From contig CAIKFI010000003.1 in the NCBI GenBank assembly GCA_903826635.1, positions 1-39,759 on the forward strand: a stretch of DNA of 39,759 bases, given 5' to 3'. The position numbers were made by a program, and so were the translations under genes. Under the pieces are notes generated by a model. The model saw nothing but the letters and a program-made list of their open reading frames with translations. It was not told the origin of the DNA and ran no database searches. The DNA is from an uncultured Spartobacteria bacterium. GTDB taxonomy: Bacteria; Verrucomicrobiota; Verrucomicrobiia; Chthoniobacterales; UBA6821. Below are positions 31,609-39,186 of this stretch, one piece after another (positions within the stretch are counted from its first letter, which is position 1; the number at the start of each line of letters is the position of its first letter).

Positions 31609-32454
31609 TTATTTTAACACGGATTCGACAACCTCAAGCTGCGAGAGCATCCACTGCACGTAGTTCTTCATATCGGCGGGCTGTGTTTCCGTCACACCAA
31701 CCACCGACACCCCGTTGTCCCGCGCCAACTCCTGCATCCGCTTTGTTGTGGGATTAATCACCTGACTATTATAAAAGAGAATTTTAACCGTTTTGGTGGT
31801 CAGGCTATTCTCAAAGGCCGCTGTCTGAATGAAGCTTGGTTCCGTGTCATTCATCACGGCAACCTGGAAAGGATCGTTCAGTGTTTCAAATCCCAAGGCT
31901 GTGGCCATAGAGCCGAAGATTGGCTCCGTGGCAGTGACTTTGACCCCCGCAGACTTGGATTGAAGCCTGGCAATCTTATCGAGCAGGGGCTTCATCGAGT
32001 GCGCAAACTTCGTAACGGCCTCCGGCTTATTGAAAACCACGGCAAGCTTTGCAACCAGCGCCGGCATTGTCTTGGGATTATACCAGATGTGAGGATTCTC
32101 TCCATCCTTCGCACCGATCAGATCCGAGACCTTGATCACGACACGCCCGGACTTGGCCTGCGCATCAATCAACTTCTCCATCCAGTCGTCGTAACCGATG
32201 CCGGAATAGATCACGATATCGGCATTGGCCACGGCTTTGGCTGTGGCGGCATCTGTCTGGAACTCATGGGGATCCTGATTGGGATTGCTCATGATGCTGG
32301 TCACCTTGGCTGAAGAGCCTGCCACTTGGGCCGCAACTCCCCCGTAGAAGTTTTCAGCGGCAACAATGCTCACCGATTGCGCGCGCAGTTGAATAACACC
32401 GGGCAAAAACATGACGGCCAGCAAGAGCATGATGTTCTTTTGCATCGGATTCAT
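31609..32454 (-). CDS. Metal ABC transporter substrate-binding protein (ZnuA/TroA-like)
   Basis: About 281 residues from the ATG 32454, chosen for the AGGA at 5-nt spacing and the signal peptide (MQKNIMLLLAVMFLPGVIQL); the ORF-track start at 32511 is upstream of the promoter-like sequence. Metal ligands fit the cluster A-I fold: His in DPHEF, His in NPHIWYNP, Glu in ATEPIFGSM where ZnuA has His, and a late acidic site in VTETQPADMKNYVQWM. No His-rich loop is present. This is the TroA_b-type subgroup, so manganese, zinc or iron are all possible; the adjacent Fur-family regulator does not decide it. Confidence 0.88.
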   Translation of the reverse strand: MNPMQKNIMLLLAVMFLPGVIQLRAQSVSIVAAENFYGGVAAQVAGSSAKVTSIMSNPNQDPHEFQTDAATAKAVANADIVIYSGIGYDDWMEKLIDAQAKSGRVVIKVSDLIGAKDGENPHIWYNPKTMPALVAKLAVVFNKPEAVTKFAHSMKPLLDKIARLQSKSAGVKVTATEPIFGSMATALGFETLNDPFQVAVMNDTEPSFIQTAAFENSLTTKTVKILFYNSQVINPTTKRMQELARDNGVSVVGVTETQPADMKNYVQWMLSQLEVVESVLK

Positions 32455-32458
32455 GAAA

Positions 32459-32487
32459 ATCCTAAGCAGACGATACTGATATGTCAA
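32459..32487 (-). promoter_or_regulatory. Candidate promoter/operator of the metal transporter operon
   Basis: On the minus strand TTGACA (32482-32487) and TAGGAT (32459-32464) are 17 bp apart. The -10 overlaps the AGGA Shine-Dalgarno, which would make transcription start at or next to the ATG, so either the promoter or the assigned start may be off. The spacer sequence TATCAGTATCGTC loosely resembles GATAAT-type Fur-box repeats, so a Fur-family protein could bind here; tentative. Confidence 0.4.
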
Positions 32488-32578
32488 TCTCATTAAAGAA
32501 ATGCTCACCACCCCATCCGGTTACCAACTTCTTTGCTGATGACTTGAAATAGGAGTCTTATCGGATCAAGTTGCCATC

Positions 32579-32956
32579 TTGTCACTCGAACGTCGCACCA
32601 CAAAACAGAAGGAAGCCATCAGGGCCGTCCTGGCAACCCAGGAAGGTCCCCTGATGCCTGACGAAATCCATGCCATGGCGTTGAAGGCCGTCCCTTCGCT
32701 TGGAATTGCGACCGTCTATCGTTCACTAAAGACCCTGCAGGATGAGGGCATGGTTCGATGCGTTGAAATACCGGGACAGTCGCCTCGCTACGAACGCTCT
32801 GACAAGGGCCATCACCATCACTTCCTTTGCCAGAAATGTCACACGGTCTTTGACCTCGAAAAATGCGTGGAGGGAATCAAGAAATTAGTTCCCCCCGGAT
32901 TCCGAATCACAGATCATGAAATTATCCTTCATGGTCTTTGCAAATCTTGCGTCTGA
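32579..32956 (+). CDS. Fur-family metalloregulator (Zur-like by context)
   Basis: A 125-residue Fur-family repressor with a TTG start. The winged-helix DNA-binding part (KQKEAIRAVLATQEGPLMPDEI; GIATVYRSLKTLQDEGMV) precedes the metal part GHHHHFLCQKCHTVFDLEKC and the closing GLCKSC, giving two CxxC pairs for structural zinc. It is shorter at the C-terminus than typical Fur. Divergent placement against a metal importer suggests Zur or Mur; Fur or PerR remain possible. Confidence 0.88.
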   Translation: MSLERRTTKQKEAIRAVLATQEGPLMPDEIHAMALKAVPSLGIATVYRSLKTLQDEGMVRCVEIPGQSPRYERSDKGHHHHFLCQKCHTVFDLEKCVEGIKKLVPPGFRITDHEIILHGLCKSCV

Positions 32957-33039
32957 TCGCGTTATCAAGGCAGCGAACCTGATTTCTCGGATGGTCAGAG
33001 CAACACTTTTGCCGCACTGATTCCCCTCCTGCCCCTGAC

Positions 33040-34095
33040 TCAACTCCTCGCTTCAAGGCGATCGAATCCCTTGAACCGATAAATAGCCAACGAGAGAGCC
33101 CAACTCACTGCGAAGATTCCGATGATGAGATAACCGATCGTACCGAAGTTATCATTCAAGGATCCAATCGCACTCCAAACAGGTCCTTCCAATTTGAGTT
33201 GGTCCCCTATGAGTCCCAAAGCCTCAATACCACCGATGACAACGGCGACGACAACCGAGACAAGGGTAATCGTCATGTTGTAGTAGAGTTTTCGGATTGG
33301 CTTGATGAAGGCCCATCCATAGGCTCCCAGCATCATGATTCCATCGATGGAATCAATCAGACTCATCCCCGCCGTGAAGAGCATGGGGAAGACAAGAATC
33401 GACCAGACGGGTAGGCCCTTTGCAGCTTCCGTTGCCGAGATCCCAAGCAGGCTGATTTCCGTGGCCGTGTCAAATCCCAGGCCAAAAAGAAAACCTAGGG
33501 GATACATGTGCCAGCTTTCTGAGATCAATCCGAACAAAGGACGGAAAAGACGGGAGAGGAGCCCTCGGTTTGCCAGCAGCATGTCAAAGTCATCCTCGGA
33601 GTAAGGTTCGCCGTTACGGACACGTTGAAAGGCCTTCGCAATCGAGGAGAAAATCACCAGATTCATGATGGCGAGAAGCAGCAAGAATGCCGCCGAAATC
33701 AACGTCCCGATCACTCCACCCATGTGATGCAATGCATCCAACTGGCTCTTAAAAGAGTTTGCTGTTACGGCAACGGCGACACTTGCAAGAACCACAACCG
33801 TGGAATGTCCCAGCGAAAATAGGAATCCAACGGCGACGGGACGCTTCCCCTGCTGCATCATTTTACGGGTCACGTTGTCGATGGCCGCAATGTGATCCGC
33901 ATCCACCGCATGACGCAGACCGAATCCATACGCAAGAAGCGCCGTCCCCAGCAGCACCGGGAACGAGTGAAAAGAGGCTAACGCCCATCCCCAGGCAACG
34001 AGATTAAAACCCACAAGCAGGATCAGCATTGCAGCGATCTTACCGCGAAGATCGCTGGGTGAATCATTGAAAAACCGAGCAAAGAAAGAACTCAT
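33040..34095 (-). CDS. NiCoT-family nickel/cobalt transporter
   Basis: A 351-residue membrane protein with the family signature RHAVDADHIAAIDNVTR (HX4DH), then LFSLGHSTVVVLASV and LGFDTATEISLL, and about eight membrane helices. NiCoT permeases import Ni2+ or Co2+ at low concentration; which ion cannot be told. It converges on the Fur-family gene (84 bp between ends). No urease or hydrogenase gene is in the window. Confidence 0.93.
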   Translation of the reverse strand: MSSFFARFFNDSPSDLRGKIAAMLILLVGFNLVAWGWALASFHSFPVLLGTALLAYGFGLRHAVDADHIAAIDNVTRKMMQQGKRPVAVGFLFSLGHSTVVVLASVAVAVTANSFKSQLDALHHMGGVIGTLISAAFLLLLAIMNLVIFSSIAKAFQRVRNGEPYSEDDFDMLLANRGLLSRLFRPLFGLISESWHMYPLGFLFGLGFDTATEISLLGISATEAAKGLPVWSILVFPMLFTAGMSLIDSIDGIMMLGAYGWAFIKPIRKLYYNMTITLVSVVVAVVIGGIEALGLIGDQLKLEGPVWSAIGSLNDNFGTIGYLIIGIFAVSWALSLAIYRFKGFDRLEARS

Positions 34096-34186
34096 GCCTC
34101 TTTCACATTAGAAAAAAAACTCTTCCTTGAAAGGTTAAAGAAACCCGGAGGCGCTGAGGAAAGCCCCCATTATCTTGTAGGAAAGG

Positions 34187-35611
34187 TCAGCGGCGACCGA
34201 AGCCGAGGAACCTGCCGATCCCTCCTTTTTTTGCGGACCCGCCTGCGGTCTTACCCGGTTCCCCACTCATCGAAAGATTGCGGGGCTTGCCATCGCTTCT
34301 TCCCCTGGATCGAGATTCGCGGGGGCCTCCCTGAGAAGCCTCGGACCTTCCATCTCCTCGAGATGGAGTTTCCTCAGTGGAACGCTCCTGCCTGTTCCCG
34401 CGCTGAATATTCGGACGCGGTGTTCGGACTTCACCCGGCCTGCGGGGCGGACGACGCCCTCCATTGGGATCTCTCGGCGGCGCGGGGGCCGTGTAGTCAA
34501 AGCCCTCGGCCTTCACTCGAGGGATGCCACGGCGAGTGAAGCGCTCAAGTGCCCGAAGGGCATCTTCATCCTCTCGGCTTACGAAACTCACCGCCTCTCC
34601 AACAGCTTTCGCCCGGCCGGTGCGACCGATGCGGTGAACGTAGTCTTCGTGGTTTGGGGGGAAGTCGTAGTTCACGACATGCGAGATGCCGTCGACATCG
34701 ATGCCGCGTGCTGCGATATCGGTCGCCACAAGGACTCGGATCTTACCCTCGCGGAATTCATTAAGAGCGCGCAGACGTTGATTCTGGGATCGGTTGGAGT
34801 GGATCGTACCGGTCGTGATTTTTGCCTGTTCCAAGCGACGAGCAATCCTGTCGGCCCCGTGCTTGGTTCTGGTGAAGACAAGGACCATTGTGAACTTAGG
34901 ATCCTGCAGAAGGTGCAGGATCATTCCTGGCTTGAGGTGCTGGGGAATCTCGTAGACCGACTGGGAGACAGTGTCCGCCGGATTGGAGCGGCGACCGATC
35001 TCGACGGTCTCGGGCTCCTGCAGAAATTCTCCGGTAAGCTTCTCGATTTCGCGGGAGAGTGTTGCCGAAAAGAAGAGCGTCTGGCGCTTCCGTGGCAACA
35101 ACCTGACGATCTGCCGGATAGCCGGGACGAATCCCATGTCGAGCATCCTGTCAGCTTCATCGAGGACAAGAAATTCAATGCCGGCGAAAGCTTTCTCCCT
35201 TCCCCTGATGATATCAAGCAAGCGTCCCGGAGTGGCGATGACGATGTCCACGCCATGCTCCAACGCCTTGATTTGCGGCTTTTCACTTACTCCGCCATAG
35301 ATCGTGGCCATGGAGAGTTGGAGATGCTTCGCGTAGGCACGGACATTCTCCTCGATCTGAACTACGAGTTCACGGGTCGGGGCGATCACGAGCGCCCGGA
35401 TACCGGGAGTCGGCGTCGCAGCAAGAATAGAAAGGATGGGGAGGGTGAAAGCCGCCGTTTTCCCTGTTCCGGTCTGCGCGATGCCGATCAGGTCACGTCT
35501 CTGAAGAATCAACGGAATCGCAGCAGTCTGGATCGGGGTCGGTTCGGTATATCCCGTTTCCTGAACGGCTTTAAGAATGGCGGCATCGAGGCCGAGCGAG
35601 CGGAATGGCAT
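34187..35611 (-). CDS. DEAD-box RNA helicase, RhlE-like
   Basis: A 474-residue helicase. All core motifs are present: Q motif (GYTEPTPIQTAAIP), I AQTGTGKTAAF, Ia PTRELVVQ, II LDEADRML, III SATLS, V RGIDVDGISHVV and VI HRIGRTGRA. The C-terminal 120 residues are rich in Arg, Gly, Pro and Ser (RRPPRRPGEVRTPRPNIQRG onward), an RNA-binding tail common in RhlE-type helicases. Likely roles are ribosome assembly or RNA decay. Very GC-biased codons give a 330-residue shadow ORF on the plus strand. Confidence 0.93.
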   Translation of the reverse strand: MPFRSLGLDAAILKAVQETGYTEPTPIQTAAIPLILQRRDLIGIAQTGTGKTAAFTLPILSILAATPTPGIRALVIAPTRELVVQIEENVRAYAKHLQLSMATIYGGVSEKPQIKALEHGVDIVIATPGRLLDIIRGREKAFAGIEFLVLDEADRMLDMGFVPAIRQIVRLLPRKRQTLFFSATLSREIEKLTGEFLQEPETVEIGRRSNPADTVSQSVYEIPQHLKPGMILHLLQDPKFTMVLVFTRTKHGADRIARRLEQAKITTGTIHSNRSQNQRLRALNEFREGKIRVLVATDIAARGIDVDGISHVVNYDFPPNHEDYVHRIGRTGRAKAVGEAVSFVSREDEDALRALERFTRRGIPRVKAEGFDYTAPAPPRDPNGGRRPPRRPGEVRTPRPNIQRGNRQERSTEETPSRGDGRSEASQGGPRESRSRGRSDGKPRNLSMSGEPGKTAGGSAKKGGIGRFLGFGRR

Positions 35612-35733
35612 GGGAGAAATAAGTAAGATAGCAGTGCACTATGACCCAATGCAGGGGAATTGCACGGGATTAGATCAAAGCAAAACCCGACTCCTGCGAA
35701 CAATCCGCAAAAAGGACACAACCTGACCGTCTG

Positions 35734-36033
35734 CTATTTTTTCAAAATATCGATAAGGGATTTGCTCGCATCTCTTGCACCATCATGGAGTTGCTTGTAT
35801 TCCAACCCGATAAAGATCACTGCGGCAACAAAGAGGGCAACCAGCCCCAATTTCACATTTCTAAGATCATTGGGATTGGAGGGTAGTTTGAAACTAAATC
35901 CCCGTGACCGAGGAACGGGAGTTTCTGACTGCTGCCTGAATCCTGGGTCAATCATGGCCACTTTACGAATTTTTGTTTGGGCCTCCTTACTTTGATTCCC
36001 ATCAACTGAAAGCTTGCCTTCTGTCGGTTTCAT
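35734..36033 (-). CDS. Hypothetical single-helix membrane protein
   Basis: A 99-residue protein: a basic, polar N-terminal half (MKPTEGKLSVDGNQSKE onward), a single membrane helix (LGLVALFVAAVIFIGLEY) and a short tail (DASKSLIDILKK). No family recognised. It lies between the helicase and an exported OB-fold protein on the same strand with clean spacing, and its codon use is like its neighbours. Confidence 0.6.
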   Translation of the reverse strand: MKPTEGKLSVDGNQSKEAQTKIRKVAMIDPGFRQQSETPVPRSRGFSFKLPSNPNDLRNVKLGLVALFVAAVIFIGLEYKQLHDGARDASKSLIDILKK

Positions 36034-36110
36034 AATTCAGGGAATCATCAAGAAGCCAATTGAGTCTCGTGTTATAGGGACCGGTTTGATTCAAAAAATC
36101 TCAACCCCCA

Positions 36111-36674
36111 TCAATGTTTGCCGTGTTTCAATTTGCAATCAGTCAAAACGATATCCCCGACATTAAGATCCTTGAAAGATCCGGAGATCTCGACTTTCTG
36201 CCCCACGGACAGATAAGGAGTTCGACTGAGAATCATGCCGTAACGATCCCGTCTCAGAAGGGTTGCCTCACCACCTTCTCCGGAAACATCCAATTCACTA
36301 TTTTCAGGGAGGGAGCCAGAGAGAAACTCTGCTTTCACAGCAGGGAGCGATGCCGTGCGGCCTTGCAGAGTGACGATAAGAGCCTTGCTATATCCATGCC
36401 CCTTTCGCAGGGATTGGATACGTCCGGAGACGGTAATACGCCGTCCCGAGTATTTGCCGGTTGCGGCGACAGCATTCGTAAAAAAATCTCCCGCTATTGT
36501 TTTTAGCGGCACAATACCATCCTTTGGAAAGGGACTCAGAACTGAGTTCGCCTCCATAACGGAACTGCCGGTCGGGGCGAACGTATCCTGTGCCTTAAGT
36601 TGACCTGATCCCAAGGGGATTCCTACAACATACAGCGCAAGGGGTAGCAAAAAAACTCTGGGGGGGAAATTCAC
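36111..36674 (-). CDS. Exported protein with OB-fold (tRNA_anti-like) repeats
   Basis: A 187-residue protein with a signal peptide (about 1-28, LGSGQLKAQ). The remainder reads as OB-fold strands: TNAVAATGKYSGRRITVSGRIQSL (about 67-90) and YLSVGQKVEISGSFKDLNVGDIVLTDCKL at the end, which resemble the tRNA_anti-like periplasmic domain. Function unknown; such proteins are often exported and of unknown role. The start site and signal peptide agree. Confidence 0.65.
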   Translation of the reverse strand: MNFPPRVFLLPLALYVVGIPLGSGQLKAQDTFAPTGSSVMEANSVLSPFPKDGIVPLKTIAGDFFTNAVAATGKYSGRRITVSGRIQSLRKGHGYSKALIVTLQGRTASLPAVKAEFLSGSLPENSELDVSGEGGEATLLRRDRYGMILSRTPYLSVGQKVEISGSFKDLNVGDIVLTDCKLKHGKH

Positions 36675-36793
36675 TTTTCAAAGAATAGCAATTCAAGTTC
36701 GGAATTCAACTTCCAATGCTATCAATCTCGGGATCCATGAGTTAATCCATCAACGGCTTGACCCTCGACATGGTATCCTGCTCAACATTTCGT

Positions 36794-37201
36794 ATGTCTT
36801 TCTTTGTATCTCTCCTCAAGCATCCTTATATCCTGGCAGGGATCGGCGGTGCGATTGGTTCGATAGGACGCATCGGGATGACGGATTTGGTTGCCAAGTG
36901 GCTCGGTAATGATTTCCCGTTCGGAACCATCATGGTGAATTTTACGGGTGCACTCTTCATGGGGCTGCTTGCCGGATACGGTGAGGCAGACCCAGGCCAA
37001 CTCCTCTTTGCTCCCGCGACGCGCACTTTACTGATGATCGGCGTCTTGGGTGGCTACACCACCTTTTCATCATTCAGCCTCCAGACCTTTCTCCTCATTG
37101 AGCAGGGTAATCTGCTCGGTGCTTTTCTAAATGTCTTTCTCTCCATTGCTCTCTGCATTTCCGGAGTGTGGTTGGGGTTTTTTACAATCAGATCCCTCTG
37201 A
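36794..37201 (+). CDS. crcB: CrcB/FluC fluoride channel
   Basis: About 135 residues from the ATG at 36794; the longer ORF-track form starts at a TTG and adds 12 unlikely residues, and an ATG at 36770 is also in frame. Four membrane helices with GIGGAIGSIGRIGMT, VNFTGALFMGLL (pore Asn) and GVLGGYTTFSSFSLQT (the TFSSFS track). CrcB exports fluoride as an antiparallel dimer, so one gene suffices. I saw no fluoride riboswitch in the leader. Confidence 0.92.
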   Translation: MSFFVSLLKHPYILAGIGGAIGSIGRIGMTDLVAKWLGNDFPFGTIMVNFTGALFMGLLAGYGEADPGQLLFAPATRTLLMIGVLGGYTTFSSFSLQTFLLIEQGNLLGAFLNVFLSIALCISGVWLGFFTIRSL

Positions 37202-37344
37202 TTCCTTCAGGATTAGGATCCCGAAAATGACAATGCAGGAATTAAAAGGTTTCCAATGCTTTCATCTCCATTTCAGAAAACCGAACCCAGGAAATTCCTC
37301 CGCTCCATCAACCATTTTGGTGTTCCTATGAGCAAACATCTCTC

Positions 37345-37899
37345 GTGAAAGATTCCTCTGGGTTCACCCTGATCGAATTGCTGGTAGCCATCGCACTCAT
37401 AGTGGTCCTTGCGTCCGTGCTCGTTCCTTCCTCGAAGGCCCTCTCCCGGGCTCATGCTAGGAGAGCGGCAATCAGCATCGTCATGGACTCCATGGAGGGA
37501 GCCAAAAGATCGGCCCAGGTCTCAAAAAAGAACGTCTGGGTTATTTTCAGACACACTGGAGGCAAAAAGCCTGATTCACTTCGTGTCGTTACCATGGATG
37601 GGATCTCTCCCGTTGCGCAGGGAACATGGCTGAAACTTCCCGAAGGCATTTTCTTCAAGGTTGAGGACGAAAGCCTCATGGGCGAACCACCCCCGAAAAA
37701 CATTCTTCTTGCAGGCTTGAATGACCTGCTTCCGCTCGAAGGGGAAAGTTTTGGATCTCTAATGTTCTCAGGTTCCGGACGGATTCTCATTCCAAAGCCA
37801 GGCGGCAGGAGTCTTAAAATCGATTTTTCATCGACCATTGGCCCCTCCCCCGGCTCGATCACGATTTCGCGCGGCACGGGACGCACCTCCTATCAATGA
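37345..37899 (+). CDS. Prepilin-like protein, Verru_Chthon cassette type D
   Basis: A 184-residue protein with a GTG start and a type IV prepilin leader: MKDSSG|FTLIELLVAIALIVVLASVL, cut after Gly6, mature Phe with Glu at +5. The rest is mostly beta-rich (GEPPPKNILLAGL, GRILIPKPGGRSLKIDF). Size, leader and position first in a chain of four match what I recall as Verru_Chthon cassette protein D; a GspH-type minor pseudopilin is the generic alternative. It ends with an ATGA overlap into the next gene. Confidence 0.75.
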   Translation: MKDSSGFTLIELLVAIALIVVLASVLVPSSKALSRAHARRAAISIVMDSMEGAKRSAQVSKKNVWVIFRHTGGKKPDSLRVVTMDGISPVAQGTWLKLPEGIFFKVEDESLMGEPPPKNILLAGLNDLLPLEGESFGSLMFSGSGRILIPKPGGRSLKIDFSSTIGPSPGSITISRGTGRTSYQ

Positions 37900-38396
37900 G
37901 ATACAAGCTCTCCGGGTTTACCCTCATAGAAGTTCTGATCGCAATGCTCCTATTTGTCATTGCAGCGGCAGGGCTCCTCACGCTGTTTCCAGTGGCCCAC
38001 AGGACAGAACGCGAGAGCGTTCAGGAAACGAGAGCCTCCCTCATCGCATCAGGCATCATGGAATCCCTAGGTCCAACCGATCAAACTGCAAACGCAAAAA
38101 TACCCTGTGGAGTCAGTCACGGAAGCACAATCTGGGAACCGGTCGATCCATCGGCAAGATCCTCTCACACTTTATTATACAATTCCGCCTGCCAGCCAAT
38201 TCGCCCGGTAGATGCTGAGGACACAGCTTCTGGCGTGACTGAACCCGACGCAGTTGCAGTCGCAACCCTTGATTTGGAGCCTTTGGCATCGATTCCTCAC
38301 CTGACGAGAGCAGAGGTGAGTGTGGCTTCCCCGGCATCTGCACCAGCTCCACGCAGGGTCATTCATCGCTACGTCACACTACTTTTTGTCCCATAA
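37896..38396 (+). CDS. Prepilin-like protein, Verru_Chthon cassette type B
   Basis: A 166-residue protein with the prepilin leader MRYKLSG|FTLIEVLIAMLLFVIAAAG. The body is short, Ala- and Glu-rich, and ends in a Pro/Ala-rich stretch before IHRYVTLLFVP. Comparable to the GspI/PilV class of minor pilins and to Verru_Chthon cassette protein B by position and size; that letter is from gene order, not a search. The next start codon is 1 bp after its stop. Confidence 0.72.
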   Translation: MRYKLSGFTLIEVLIAMLLFVIAAAGLLTLFPVAHRTERESVQETRASLIASGIMESLGPTDQTANAKIPCGVSHGSTIWEPVDPSARSSHTLLYNSACQPIRPVDAEDTASGVTEPDAVAVATLDLEPLASIPHLTRAEVSVASPASAPAPRRVIHRYVTLLFVP

Positions 38397-38397
38397 A

Positions 38398-39186
38398 ATG
38401 ATCACGGAGCACTCCTCGAACAGAACTCCGAAGCCAGCCTTCGTCGCTGGATTTACGCTCCTTGAGGTGCTGGTTTCCACCGTCATTCTTTCCATTCTCG
38501 TTCTGATTCTTATTGGCATGAGTGACGGAGCTTCTCGCCTCTGGCGTGATGGGGAACACCGTCGGGAATCCCTCACGGAGGGTATGGGCGGATTGCAGAT
38601 CATCTCGGATGATCTGCGTTCAGCGGTGGTCACGAGCAATCCCGAAACCTTGATTATAGAATCCCAGTCACCCGAGGACCCATCGTCTTCTGAGGAGCAA
38701 GACGAACGTTCCAGTGACTGCCTCTTCTTTCTTGTTTCGCATACCACTGAACAGCGTGAACAAGACTCATCCGGGGATCTCTGCGCTGTCGGTTATTTTA
38801 TCGCCCCGGAGCCCACCCAGAAAGGGAAAGGGAGTGATAACCTCTACCGTTTCCACGCTTCGGGTCGGGAAGTATGGGAAGCCCTCAGGAGCGGCTCACT
38901 TCGGAAACTTTATGAACGAGCTTCTCCATCGAACGGCCTCTGCACCGAGTTATTGGCAAGAAACATCATCGGCCTGCAAGTCTCACCGATGGATCATGAA
39001 CTTCCCGGTCAACCTCCCCAAGCCCTTTGCATAACCATTGAAGCAATCAACGGTGATACAGCACGCCATATCTCCAACAATCCCACGGCAAAGAAAAGTA
39101 ACGATCGGCTCATTCTGCGGCATCTCCAGAAGTTCTCAACGATTGTTCACCTGCCGCCGCTGAGAGAATCTTCCGAGGGTCTATGA
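38398..39186 (+). CDS. Prepilin-like protein, Verru_Chthon cassette type C
   Basis: A 262-residue protein from the ATG at 38398; the ORF-track start at 38320 reads through the previous gene. The leader is unusually long (18 residues, ending AFVAG) before FTLLEVLVSTVILSILVLIL, with Glu at +5. The periplasmic part is larger than in the other two and contains many charged residues. GspJ-like size; matches Verru_Chthon cassette protein C in order. Its stop overlaps the next start (ATGA). Confidence 0.73.
   Translation: MITEHSSNRTPKPAFVAGFTLLEVLVSTVILSILVLILIGMSDGASRLWRDGEHRRESLTEGMGGLQIISDDLRSAVVTSNPETLIIESQSPEDPSSSEEQDERSSDCLFFLVSHTTEQREQDSSGDLCAVGYFIAPEPTQKGKGSDNLYRFHASGREVWEALRSGSLRKLYERASPSNGLCTELLARNIIGLQVSPMDHELPGQPPQALCITIEAINGDTARHISNNPTAKKSNDRLILRHLQKFSTIVHLPPLRESSEGL

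Noticed and set aside
34634-35626. 330-aa plus-strand ORF
   Set aside because: Shadow of the DEAD-box helicase on the opposite strand.
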